The notes beneath the pieces are model-generated. The model searched no databases. It had not been told where the DNA came from and saw only the letters and a list, made by a program, of their open reading frames with translations. From the NCBI GenBank assembly GCA_049687015.1, contig JBAVIP010000057.1, positions 1 to 28,020 of the forward strand: a stretch of DNA of 28,020 bases, given 5' to 3'. Positions 1 through 6,780 of the stretch are shown piece after piece. The stretch is from Methylotenera_A sp049687015 (GTDB taxonomy: Bacteria > Pseudomonadota > Gammaproteobacteria > Burkholderiales > Methylophilaceae). Within the stretch, counting starts at the first letter, position 1. The number at the start of each line of letters is the position of its first letter. Both the position numbers and the translations under genes were made by a program.

Positions 1-217
1 CCCCGTGATCCCTTAACACCGCCTCGGCAACGTAAACACGGACTGACACCAAGTTCTGGTTTATAGCATCTTGCGGAGAGAGGTTTAGATAATCTGCCGC
101 CATTTTCTCCAGCATTGTTTTATCCCCGTCACTGGCTACAGAAGTCTCCCTGCCTTTAAGCATGCCGTATTCAAACATTTTGAGTCCTTCGACCATGTTA
201 TCGACTATATCAGTCAT
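1..217 (-). CDS. Partial hypothetical protein, N-terminal 72 residues
   Basis: The minus strand has an ATG at 217 preceded by a strong Shine-Dalgarno (AAGGAG, 8 nt upstream), and the frame stays open to the window edge, so the gene runs off the left end. The visible part begins MTDIVDNMVEGLKMFEYG and is mostly helical and acidic, with no signal peptide or membrane segment. I do not recognise the family. It follows the 481-1488 gene on the same strand after a 263-nt gap, so it may belong to the same unit or have its own promoter. The good ribosome-binding site and lack of stops support a real gene. Confidence 0.6.
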   Translation of the reverse strand, partial: MTDIVDNMVEGLKMFEYGMLKGRETSVASDGDKTMLEKMAADYLNLSPQDAINQNLVSVRVYVAEAVLRDHG

Positions 218-480
218 CTCTCACTCTCCTTAAAATGATGCATATCCTTAATAAATTGATGCGCAATCAAGGCGTTAAGTCTCTCTATCTTTCAGGCGCC
301 GCCATCTCGCTTTGCGGTGTAAACTGGCTCACATACAAATACGCTTGATAATCAATCCCACCCAGTTGTGTAATGGTCAACTAAATCGAGACACTTCGTT
401 AGCTTTTTGTTGATATTTCTTCAATTCATTACGTCATGGCTACTTTATTAGTAAAATTACATCAGCCAATTAATCTATAC

Positions 481-1488
481 TCATGGCAAATGATCACTTG
501 CAGGCTCAAAATCTTTGAGAATGGATGGCATATCGTTTTCAAAGATATTTTTTTCTGCATTACTATCTTGCCTTAGCTTTTCACTGATAACTGAACGAGC
601 AAAATTACCTGAATTTTCAGGGTTTATTCCGTTTTTTTCAGCAATGTCTCGCAGATGCGCATCTATCTCCCTTACTTGCTTCTGCGCTTCAAGAAATTCT
701 TTGGTTTTGGCATCTAAATACTCAAAACCTCTCGATAATTGAACGGTCAGTTCACCGCTTGCATAGGCCGCCCCAAGCACGGTTGCTCCGTAGGCAACTT
801 CGCCAGGCGGGCCAAACGCCAATAAAGGCAGCGCCGCCTCACTGGCCGCAAAGAAGCCGTACGTGCCAGTTGTCAGGGCTGCCACATTCCTGGCCACCAC
901 ATTTGCGGCGGCCTGCGGCCTATCTTGCACAAGCTCTTGTTCGACCTCTTTGTAAGTGGTATGTGCCGCCAGCCCAAGCCCTAATAAACCAATGCTTTTG
1001 CCCACCGCACCTTTTAAATAAGTATGTTTATTTGCATCCGTTACACTTTTTTCATTTTGCTCAAACATTTCAAGCAGTTCTTCTGCCGAATATGTCCCTA
1101 CGTTTGCCGCGTCATTCACCACTCTAATACTACGTAGTTCAGCCTCTTGCCTTTCAAGCAAACTCTTCAAACCTCTATCATCTGGGCCGTTCTGCCACAG
1201 CGCATCCAGCGTGCTTAATTCTGCTTCTAAGAACATTTCTCTAATAATGTTTGCGCTTTTTTGACCTACTATCAGCGTCCGATTACCGGTGCCTTCGATA
1301 GAATCTCTCACTGCCAAAATGTTGTGGCGCGCGAAACTCTTAATCATTTCACTTATTTCATGTTCGCTATACTCCCCTACTGCCAGTTTCATCGTGCCAT
1401 TTTGCTGAGGCATCCAGTTAAGTTCACTAATATATAAGCGCTGCTCAGCTAACTCGGCAAGGCCCTTGATTGGGGTGTCTACAGCCAT
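481..1488 (-). CDS. Hypothetical protein with central hydrophobic core; candidate T4SS cargo
   Basis: This is a 335-residue protein without an N-terminal signal peptide. The N-terminal third (about 1-145) is soluble and charged. Hydrophobic, Ala/Gly-rich segments follow at about 160-178 and 193-246, and the C-terminal 90 residues are helical and charged. A soluble protein with an internal pair of hydrophobic hairpins is a layout seen in pore-forming toxins and effectors, but I recognise no named domain. It lies 35 nt downstream of the 1524-2939 gene, so both are probably co-transcribed from the operator-bearing region at about 3.1-3.2 kb. No clear Shine-Dalgarno precedes the ATG. Real coding is supported by the long uninterrupted frame and operon position; an effector role is inference. 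Confidence 0.75.
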   Translation of the reverse strand: MAVDTPIKGLAELAEQRLYISELNWMPQQNGTMKLAVGEYSEHEISEMIKSFARHNILAVRDSIEGTGNRTLIVGQKSANIIREMFLEAELSTLDALWQNGPDDRGLKSLLERQEAELRSIRVVNDAANVGTYSAEELLEMFEQNEKSVTDANKHTYLKGAVGKSIGLLGLGLAAHTTYKEVEQELVQDRPQAAANVVARNVAALTTGTYGFFAASEAALPLLAFGPPGEVAYGATVLGAAYASGELTVQLSRGFEYLDAKTKEFLEAQKQVREIDAHLRDIAEKNGINPENSGNFARSVISEKLRQDSNAEKNIFENDMPSILKDFEPASDHLP

Positions 1489-1523
1489 AATGTATGTACA
1501 ATCATCAAGTTAAGTAAGCTTAA

Positions 1524-2939
1524 TTAGCGTTGTGCTACTTGCTCATGCTGGTTTTGATAATCAGCAAAACGCTCGATAAGATAGTCTTTAGCAGCGGCTG
1601 CATCCATGCCAGTATTTCTAGCGACATTGTGAGCAAGCCGATCTACAAATTGTTCCTGTTTACTGCCATGCAAGGAGTAGAATTTGTTGCTCGCTGCCAG
1701 CATAGGATCACCCGCATCCGGCTCATAAGATGTAGTACTAGCGGCATGTGGGGCATAAGTATTCATTATTTCTGGTTTTTGAGAGTGTAACTCTCTACCA
1801 CCACCTTCTCCTAGCGGCTGATAGCGAGTTACAGTGTAATTTTCTTGCGTATCATTGCTAGCAACCAAATTTGAAGGTTTACTAGGCTGGATTGCATTCA
1901 CAAAGTTTTTCTCTGTTTCGCTTTTTTTCTCGGCACCACCCCAAGCGAAGCCACCTTGCTCAACCCATGTCAACTCAGGTTTATTAAGTGCGTCATTTGC
2001 GCCAAGGAAAGTATTTGAATAGATAGAATTACCATTGCCAAGGTCATAATCTAAGCGTAGCCCGCCACCAGGGTTGAGTAGATTGTTAGTTATATTGTAA
2101 TCAACTTGAGCATAACCAGTTGCTTCCCAATTACCATCTTGATAAAGTTGCTTAGATACTCTACCTAACGCACCAACATTACCTTGTCCATTTAAAAGTG
2201 CTGCTAAAGTATAATTAGCTCTGTCTGTTCCTTCATGCGGCTTAATGACTGTACCAACCAGCCCAGATACATTTTTTCCACCAAAGCTATCTTCGGCTGG
2301 AAAATTTAAATCCACATTTGCAATTCCAACAATATCTAAATCGCCCCATTTTTTAACAGGCGAGGCATAATTCAATCCAAAATTACCGCCCGTTACATTT
2401 AAATTTTTATCTTGATTTATCGTTGTATTTGCAAATAATGCACCTATCCCCTCAGGGAGAATTGGCAGATTTTGTTGTACTGTACTACTTTGTCCAGCAT
2501 ACCCATCAGGGCTAAATTTAGATGTGGTGCTAACGTTATTCTGTATAAATCCACCTACAACTTTATCAAACGGCTGTATCTTATTCAGCTCATCTAGCTC
2601 TAAATTCAAATTTTTTGCAACTGCCTCTGCTACTTGCTTACCCATAATTGCAGGATTGGCAGCCTTATTAATTTCAGCGTCACGCTGCTCTTTTGGTAGC
2701 TCTGCAAGATGTTTAAGAAACTTTTTATGCTCGGCATCCTCGTCTATTGTGCCATTAGACACCGATTGGGTACGCACTGACTCTGGAACCATGGTTGGTG
2801 GCACCTCCAAATTCTCTGTTTTCTGAGCAGAACTTTCTTTTGCTGCCTGCTCTTCTAAAGCTGGCAATTTGGCTTGCATGTCAGCCAACGCTGCTCGAAA
2901 CTCTTCTAATTGCTGCGTTGCTGTCTTTTGTTCAGCCAT
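1524..2939 (-). CDS. Hypothetical protein with beta-barrel-like core and no signal peptide
   Basis: This 471-residue protein starts with a coiled-coil-like, Gln/Glu/Ala-rich region (1-45) and has a helical segment at about 65-125. From about 165 to 335 it shows a run of short alternating segments ending in Gly/Asn/Asp turns, such as GGGLRLDYDLGNG near 291-303, the pattern of outer-membrane beta-barrel hairpins. A disordered linker and a helical C-terminus (about 410-471) follow. No Sec signal peptide is present, which is odd for an outer-membrane protein. GAGAGG lies 8 nt before the ATG. It is the first gene of a unit behind a palindrome pair shared with the metallopeptidase-like unit. No family recognised; a T4SS-delivered barrel or pore is a hypothesis. 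Confidence 0.75.
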   Translation of the reverse strand: MAEQKTATQQLEEFRAALADMQAKLPALEEQAAKESSAQKTENLEVPPTMVPESVRTQSVSNGTIDEDAEHKKFLKHLAELPKEQRDAEINKAANPAIMGKQVAEAVAKNLNLELDELNKIQPFDKVVGGFIQNNVSTTSKFSPDGYAGQSSTVQQNLPILPEGIGALFANTTINQDKNLNVTGGNFGLNYASPVKKWGDLDIVGIANVDLNFPAEDSFGGKNVSGLVGTVIKPHEGTDRANYTLAALLNGQGNVGALGRVSKQLYQDGNWEATGYAQVDYNITNNLLNPGGGLRLDYDLGNGNSIYSNTFLGANDALNKPELTWVEQGGFAWGGAEKKSETEKNFVNAIQPSKPSNLVASNDTQENYTVTRYQPLGEGGGRELHSQKPEIMNTYAPHAASTTSYEPDAGDPMLAASNKFYSLHGSKQEQFVDRLAHNVARNTGMDAAAAKDYLIERFADYQNQHEQVAQR

Positions 2940-3130
2940 GATTTTACCCTCTCAAATTTAGTTCTCATTCATCGTTAATTACATGTTGAACACTGTTTTT
3001 TATTAACGATGGCTTAAAAATACGCTACTTAAACATAGTATTAGCAAGGCGTGTGCCAAGTTATATTTTCTATAAAAATCAATAGGTTATTGTATTTTTA
3101 ACATGCACGCTAAAAACCAGGGGCTGATTT

Positions 3131-3148
3131 TGTAGTCAATTGACTACA
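3131..3148. promoter_or_regulatory. Palindromic operator, proximal copy, unit B
   Basis: TGTAGTCAATTGACTACA is a perfect 18-bp inverted repeat with no loop, typical of a dimeric DNA-binding regulator site. The identical sequence occurs at 6684-6701. It lies about 190 bp upstream of the 471-residue gene. The dyad has no spacer and no following T-run, so it is not a plausible terminator. Confidence 0.7.
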
Positions 3149-3195
3149 TATATTTGAGGTGGTTTGTTAACCTTTTGATTTTATTAATTTTTATT

Positions 3196-3213
3196 TGTAG
3201 TCATTTGACTACA
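3196..3213. promoter_or_regulatory. Palindromic operator, distal copy, unit B
   Basis: TGTAGTCATTTGACTACA differs by one base from the perfect palindrome 65 bp away. The identical variant occurs at 6749-6766 with the same 65-bp offset. Conservation of the variant and of its spacing in both places argues for a functional two-site arrangement, for example cooperative binding or looping. Confidence 0.7.
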
Positions 3214-3291
3214 TTGGCATGTTTGTTATTGCGCAAAGGTTTTGCTAACAATTAGCTAAAGCAAATAGCAAGCGCAGTGCGGATGTCACCG

Positions 3292-3693
3292 TTAAGCGCC
3301 TCTTTCCTGACCAGGCTTGTTTGGTTCAGGGTCATCGTTGATTATTCCATTATCCCTATCAACCCCCAAACTTTCATTAGGATTTACCACCACATCACCT
3401 TGCATATTGCTTTCCTTAAGTTTATCTAAATACATTTTTTGCTGATCTAGTGGCAGGGTAGCGACATAGCCTAAGTATGCATTGACTTTTTGTGACAAGG
3501 ATAAGCTTTTGACACTTACTTTTAGGTTGTTACTGGTGATTACCAGCAAAGTTTCCAAGCTGGCAGATTGAGGAAACCCAATAACTTTGCCTGCTTCTAA
3601 ATTTGAAATATGGGCTCTTCGAATATGAAGCTCCATAAAGAGCCCCACCGCTTCTGGAGACGTAATAACCGCCAAATTAGGTCTGCCTTGCAT
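3292..3693 (-). CDS. Small hypothetical protein, last gene of unit A
   Basis: This 133-residue soluble protein has no signal peptide. GGAG lies 8 nt before the ATG. Its start is 2 nt from the stop of the 83-residue gene, so the two are translationally linked. The first 80 residues alternate strands and helices. The region around 85-115 is helical (YLGYVATLPLDQQKMYLDKL) and the tail is Asn/Asp/Pro-rich and disordered. I do not recognise a family. Position after two metallopeptidase-like genes allows a regulator, chaperone or immunity role, none of which the sequence proves. Confidence 0.65.
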   Translation of the reverse strand: MQGRPNLAVITSPEAVGLFMELHIRRAHISNLEAGKVIGFPQSASLETLLVITSNNLKVSVKSLSLSQKVNAYLGYVATLPLDQQKMYLDKLKESNMQGDVVVNPNESLGVDRDNGIINDDPEPNKPGQERGA

Positions 3694-3695
3694 GA

Positions 3696-3947
3696 TTAGT
3701 ACTCCGGTGCTAGCTTGCTCATTCTGCGTTTGGTCAGTGGCACGCCATGAAATGCCTGCAGGATATTTTGCGCAATGACATTAAAAGCACGGTCAGCGTC
3801 AGTGGGATTATTGTTAATGGCTGCCTGGTATATATCATAGAAATCTTCCCGCAATTGTTTAATCTCCGCAGGCGTTTTGTCAGCAGGTACATAATCTTGC
3901 AAATCCACATGAGGCGCTTTTTTTGTTGCCTTCCAGGTTAATGTCAA
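3696..3947 (-). CDS. Small hypothetical protein, unit A
   Basis: This 83-residue charged, helical protein has no signal peptide. The central part (KTPAEIKQLREDFYDIYQAA) looks like a helical bundle segment. The start is uncertain. The longest frame begins at a TTG (3947) with AGGGA only about 1 nt away, and a GTG at 3908 is an alternative. An ATG at 3958 lies in another frame that would join this one if one A were lost from the A7 run near 3917-3925. The stop is 2 nt before the next gene. Family not recognised. Confidence 0.5.
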   Translation of the reverse strand: MTLTWKATKKAPHVDLQDYVPADKTPAEIKQLREDFYDIYQAAINNNPTDADRAFNVIAQNILQAFHGVPLTKRRMSKLAPEY

Positions 3948-3986
3948 ATCCCTGCAACATACCTGATGGCGAATCGTAAGCCTTGT

Positions 3987-4289
3987 TTATAAGTATAAAA
4001 TTACTTTTAGTTTGAAACGCAACAGGTGACCATACATATTAAGGTGATTTTCTCTAATATCACCCGCCAGCGTGCGTTCGTAATTACCGCTATTAAACTT
4101 ATCCCAAAACTCCTTATTCGAAGGAGCATGAGATTTAACGGCAGCAGCATAGTAATTCACAATATTGATTAACTCATGGTGGTGGTGCAATAAGCGCCCT
4201 TTCTCTTCCAAAGATGACGCACAAATAGCATCGTGAAATATACTTAACCGCTCATTCATTTCATCTTGATTTAAGTTTTGCTCTGCCAT
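3987..4289 (-). CDS. Small hypothetical protein, unit A
   Basis: This 100-residue helical protein contains an LLHHHHEL stretch at about 38-45 and has no signal peptide or membrane segment. It lies 71 nt downstream of the second metallopeptidase-like gene and 39 nt upstream of the 83-residue gene, on the same strand, so it is probably in the same transcript. Its first four residues (MAEQ) match those of the unit B 471-residue protein, which may be chance. Only a weak Shine-Dalgarno (AAAGAG) precedes it. Family not recognised. Confidence 0.6.
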   Translation of the reverse strand: MAEQNLNQDEMNERLSIFHDAICASSLEEKGRLLHHHHELINIVNYYAAAVKSHAPSNKEFWDKFNSGNYERTLAGDIRENHLNMYGHLLRFKLKVILYL

Positions 4290-4360
4290 TTTTAAAGCAC
4301 TCTTTAATATTTTTTGAATTACTGCTTTTATTAAACGCAGCTTACTAATAGCAAAAAGCG

Positions 4361-5377
4361 CTAAGGGTTCTGCCCCAATTGTAGTGACTGTGTTTCTTCT
4401 GTTACCATACCTTTGTTGTTGGCAATCACCGCCAGCTGTTCAAACGCCGCTCCACGTTGGAGTTCAGGTAGCTTGCCAAGCTCTTTGTAAGCATGTGCCA
4501 ATTTTTCTAAATCGGACATGTTAATAACGCTGCTATGCTGCTCTGGTTTTCCAGAAGCTTTCTCTTTTTCACCAACCGGATCAGGCGTAAAATTATTTTC
4601 GGTTTTCTTATGCTGATTCCAAGGATATTCCCGATGATCATCAGGGCTAGGTTCTGGGTAACCTCTTGTAATCCCAGGTATTTGCTTGCCTGTTACCCTG
4701 CCATCCGACCCCGCCAACCCGTGATCAAATTTAAAATCCGGGGTCATGTATGAAGTTCTTTGTTCCCGCGGAGGGGTGTCAGCTGATTGAAATTGGTTAA
4801 CAAACCATACAGCACGCCTCTCTTTAAACAGTGGCGCAATAGCAGGGTCGTCAGAACCACTCAAAGCACGATTAGGATCAGCCGCTTTGTCAACATAGTG
4901 AAACAACTCATGCCTAAAAATATCCTCTGGGTGCATAAAGTGCTGTCTACCTAAAGTATCTTTGTATGGGGTTTTAACTACCTCGGCCAAATTAATACCT
5001 AACGCAACATCTTGCACTGTCTGGCCATTTGTATCTAACTTACGAAGTAAACCTCCGCCACCCGTATCAAGGCTAGTGAGTTTCTCTGATGTGCCGATTT
5101 CCAAAGGCTTGCCATTTTGCGTGGCAATAATTGTGGCATTAAACTTTGCTTGTAAATCTTTTAATTCCTGGGTTGAATCAGCAGGCGGATTAAACGTTTT
5201 GTCCATCAATGTTTCTAATTCTTTCCTGCCCTTTTCATCAAACGATTTAAAGGGGCTGACTTGAGGGATATTCACTTCAACTTTTCTATCAGCGTCCCCA
5301 AAATCAAAGCGTATATCTCCTTGCGCTGTATGCACAACGGTAATATTTAAATTTTGTGTATCTCTTTCTATTGGCAT
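4361..5377 (-). CDS. HExxH metallopeptidase-like protein, paralogue 2
   Basis: This 338-residue protein without a signal peptide carries HELFHYVD at 156-163: a zinc-binding HExxH (H156, E157, H160) followed by Asp163. A downstream KERRAVWFVNQ segment (E186) could supply a third ligand, then an RTSY segment. This order resembles the Peptidase_M91 (NleD-type) effector family from memory; the family match is not confirmed. The N-terminal 100 residues align with the paralogue at 5424-6470 (PIERD/SIARD start, shared FN(A/S)TIIATQ(N/K)G segment). The C-terminal 60 residues are helical and unrelated to those of the paralogue. AAGGA lies 7 nt before the ATG, and the gene is 46 nt downstream of its paralogue. 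Confidence 0.78.
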   Translation of the reverse strand: MPIERDTQNLNITVVHTAQGDIRFDFGDADRKVEVNIPQVSPFKSFDEKGRKELETLMDKTFNPPADSTQELKDLQAKFNATIIATQNGKPLEIGTSEKLTSLDTGGGGLLRKLDTNGQTVQDVALGINLAEVVKTPYKDTLGRQHFMHPEDIFRHELFHYVDKAADPNRALSGSDDPAIAPLFKERRAVWFVNQFQSADTPPREQRTSYMTPDFKFDHGLAGSDGRVTGKQIPGITRGYPEPSPDDHREYPWNQHKKTENNFTPDPVGEKEKASGKPEQHSSVINMSDLEKLAHAYKELGKLPELQRGAAFEQLAVIANNKGMVTEETQSLQLGQNP

Positions 5378-5423
5378 GTCAATTTCCTTAATTCATCTAA
5401 AAAATATAAACCTTACCTAATTC

Positions 5424-6470
5424 TCAACGTCGACCGAAATCTGGCTCCGATGTCTGCTCTTTAGCTAGCGGCGGCTTGACGCCATTTTGCGTAGCGTTTC
5501 TATCATGATTGTCCATATTGTGCATAATTTTTTGTACCACTATTTCCCTTTGCGGATCCTGTTCAGGTACAGGAACTTCGCCACGTTGAATTTGCTGACG
5601 CTTGAGAATTGCTATATCGATTAAATCTTTCGCATATTTGCTCTCTGCCTCCGTATCCCGATGACCGGCTAATGCTGGATCAATTTGAGTTACTTGTTTC
5701 TGCATGTTATGAGGCCACGTTCTGTGTTCCCCCATGGACGGTTCCCCAAATCTAGGGCCAAGTTTATGTTCTCCGTCTTCCTTCTCTAACCCGGGAATCG
5801 TTTTCTTCTGAAGTCGGTTATCCGCTGTATAAAGTTGCGGACCAGTCCGGTCAATCTCACCTGTGATATTGTGTTCATAGTTAATACGAGGAGACACGTT
5901 CTCTGCTTTCATTATCTGGTTAACAAACCACAGAGCTCGAGCTTCCCTGATATTAGGGTCAATGTTGTTAGAGTTAGAATTATCAAGATATTGATCTACA
6001 TAATGAAATAATTCGTGGTCAATCTGATCCTGCACGCGCGTCATAGGGTATTGCTTCATATCCCCGCTAACCTCTGTTTTATAAGGGGTTTGCTTTATTA
6101 CGTCCACATTCAGCAACAATACTGCCTCTTGATTTTTTTGGTTTATGGCCATTACACCGCCACCGGAGTTTTCTGGAGTCATTTTTGATGAAGTTGCAAC
6201 ATCTAGTGGCGTGCCCTTTTGTGTGGCAATAATGGTTGAATTGAAGTTACCTTGTAATCTTTGTGCTTCAATTGAAGAGCTTGGTCGATTAAATGTTGCA
6301 TCTAGCGCCGCCTCAACTTCAATCCTCTTATCGGAACCGAGTGCCTCGACTTTCCCAAATTTATTTCCTGTTTCAATTCCATTGCCAATTCCAAAGTTAA
6401 ACCTAATCTTGCCTTGTGGTGTATCTATTATGGTGATACTCGGATTTTTATCATCTCTAGCAATACTCAT
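5424..6470 (-). CDS. HExxH metallopeptidase-like protein, paralogue 1
   Basis: This 348-residue protein without a signal peptide carries HELFHYVD at 152-159 (H152, E153, H156, D159) and a downstream REARALWFVNQ segment (E176) parallel to KERRAVWFVNQ in the neighbouring paralogue. Both also share a GGGG/GGG-containing loop near 103-108, a TPYK segment before the zinc motif, and a G.P(D/S)..EHR-type motif after it. It is the first gene of unit A behind the paired palindromes at 6684-6766, with a GGGGG purine run before the ATG. The likely role is a cytoplasmic-type zinc protease, possibly delivered by the adjacent T4SS. The protease motif is seen; delivery is inferred. Confidence 0.8.
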   Translation of the reverse strand: MSIARDDKNPSITIIDTPQGKIRFNFGIGNGIETGNKFGKVEALGSDKRIEVEAALDATFNRPSSSIEAQRLQGNFNSTIIATQKGTPLDVATSSKMTPENSGGGVMAINQKNQEAVLLLNVDVIKQTPYKTEVSGDMKQYPMTRVQDQIDHELFHYVDQYLDNSNSNNIDPNIREARALWFVNQIMKAENVSPRINYEHNITGEIDRTGPQLYTADNRLQKKTIPGLEKEDGEHKLGPRFGEPSMGEHRTWPHNMQKQVTQIDPALAGHRDTEAESKYAKDLIDIAILKRQQIQRGEVPVPEQDPQREIVVQKIMHNMDNHDRNATQNGVKPPLAKEQTSEPDFGRR

Positions 6471-6683
6471 ACTTACCCCCGTTAAACTCTAAAATATTTG
6501 CTTTGCCATTCTTACTTACCATCAACAGCATCCATATCGATATAGTCTAAGCATCAACCTTCGCCACATAAAACTATCTCTACTAGATCCCTATAAGCAA
6601 AGCGCGTGCCAAACTAAATTTATTATATTATTCAATAAGTTATATGATGTTTTACTGTGTGACTCACAAAATTATGTTAGTTT

Positions 6684-6701
6684 TGTAGTCAATTGACTAC
6701 A
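6684..6701. promoter_or_regulatory. Palindromic operator, proximal copy, unit A
   Basis: TGTAGTCAATTGACTACA is a perfect 18-bp palindrome identical to 3131-3148. It lies about 215 bp upstream of the unit A start codon. Confidence 0.7.
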
Positions 6702-6748
6702 CATTATTAGGCTGGCTTATTAAGCTATTGATTTTATTAAGTTTTATT

Positions 6749-6766
6749 TGTAGTCATTTGACTACA
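6749..6766. promoter_or_regulatory. Palindromic operator, distal copy, unit A
   Basis: TGTAGTCATTTGACTACA is identical to 3196-3213 and sits 65 bp from the perfect copy. It begins 15 nt from the end of the LPD7-type gene, so it also sits where a terminator might be, but no T-run follows on either strand. Confidence 0.7.
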
Positions 6767-6780
6767 AGTGCGTAATTGTC

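Larger units (their letters stand above)
2940..3291 (-). promoter_or_regulatory. Upstream regulatory region of unit B
   Basis: This 352-nt gene-free, AT-rich region separates the 133-residue gene (ending 3292) from the start of the 471-residue gene (2939). It carries two palindromes (3131-3148 and 3196-3213). About 170 bp of it, roughly 3045-3215, is clearly related to 6600-6767 upstream of unit A: besides the palindromes, a shared GTGCCAA-containing block and an AATA(A/G)GTTAT block occur in the same order. I could not settle on a -35/-10 pair. Confidence 0.6.
6471..6780 (-). promoter_or_regulatory. Upstream regulatory region of unit A
   Basis: This 310-nt gene-free, AT-rich region lies between the LPD7-type gene (stop at 6781) and the first metallopeptidase-like gene. 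It contains two palindromes at 6684-6701 and 6749-6766. About 170 bp is related to the region upstream of unit B. No confident -35/-10 pair was identified. Confidence 0.6.

Noticed and set aside
1..217. Reading the cargo candidates as Xanthomonas-type XVIPCD effectors
   Set aside because: No convincing XVIPCD motif was found at their C-termini, and VirB7 here is the short, conjugation-type form.
218..480. Possible insertion-sequence end around 375-445, with a short minus-strand frame reading ELKKYQQKANEVSRFS
   Set aside because: It vaguely recalls transposase C-termini and IS3-like ends, but no inverted repeats, target duplication or start codon support it.
6749..6766. Palindrome as a terminator for the LPD7-type gene
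   Set aside because: The dyad is almost loopless and has no T-run on the minus strand; its identical copy at 3196-3213 fits an operator better.
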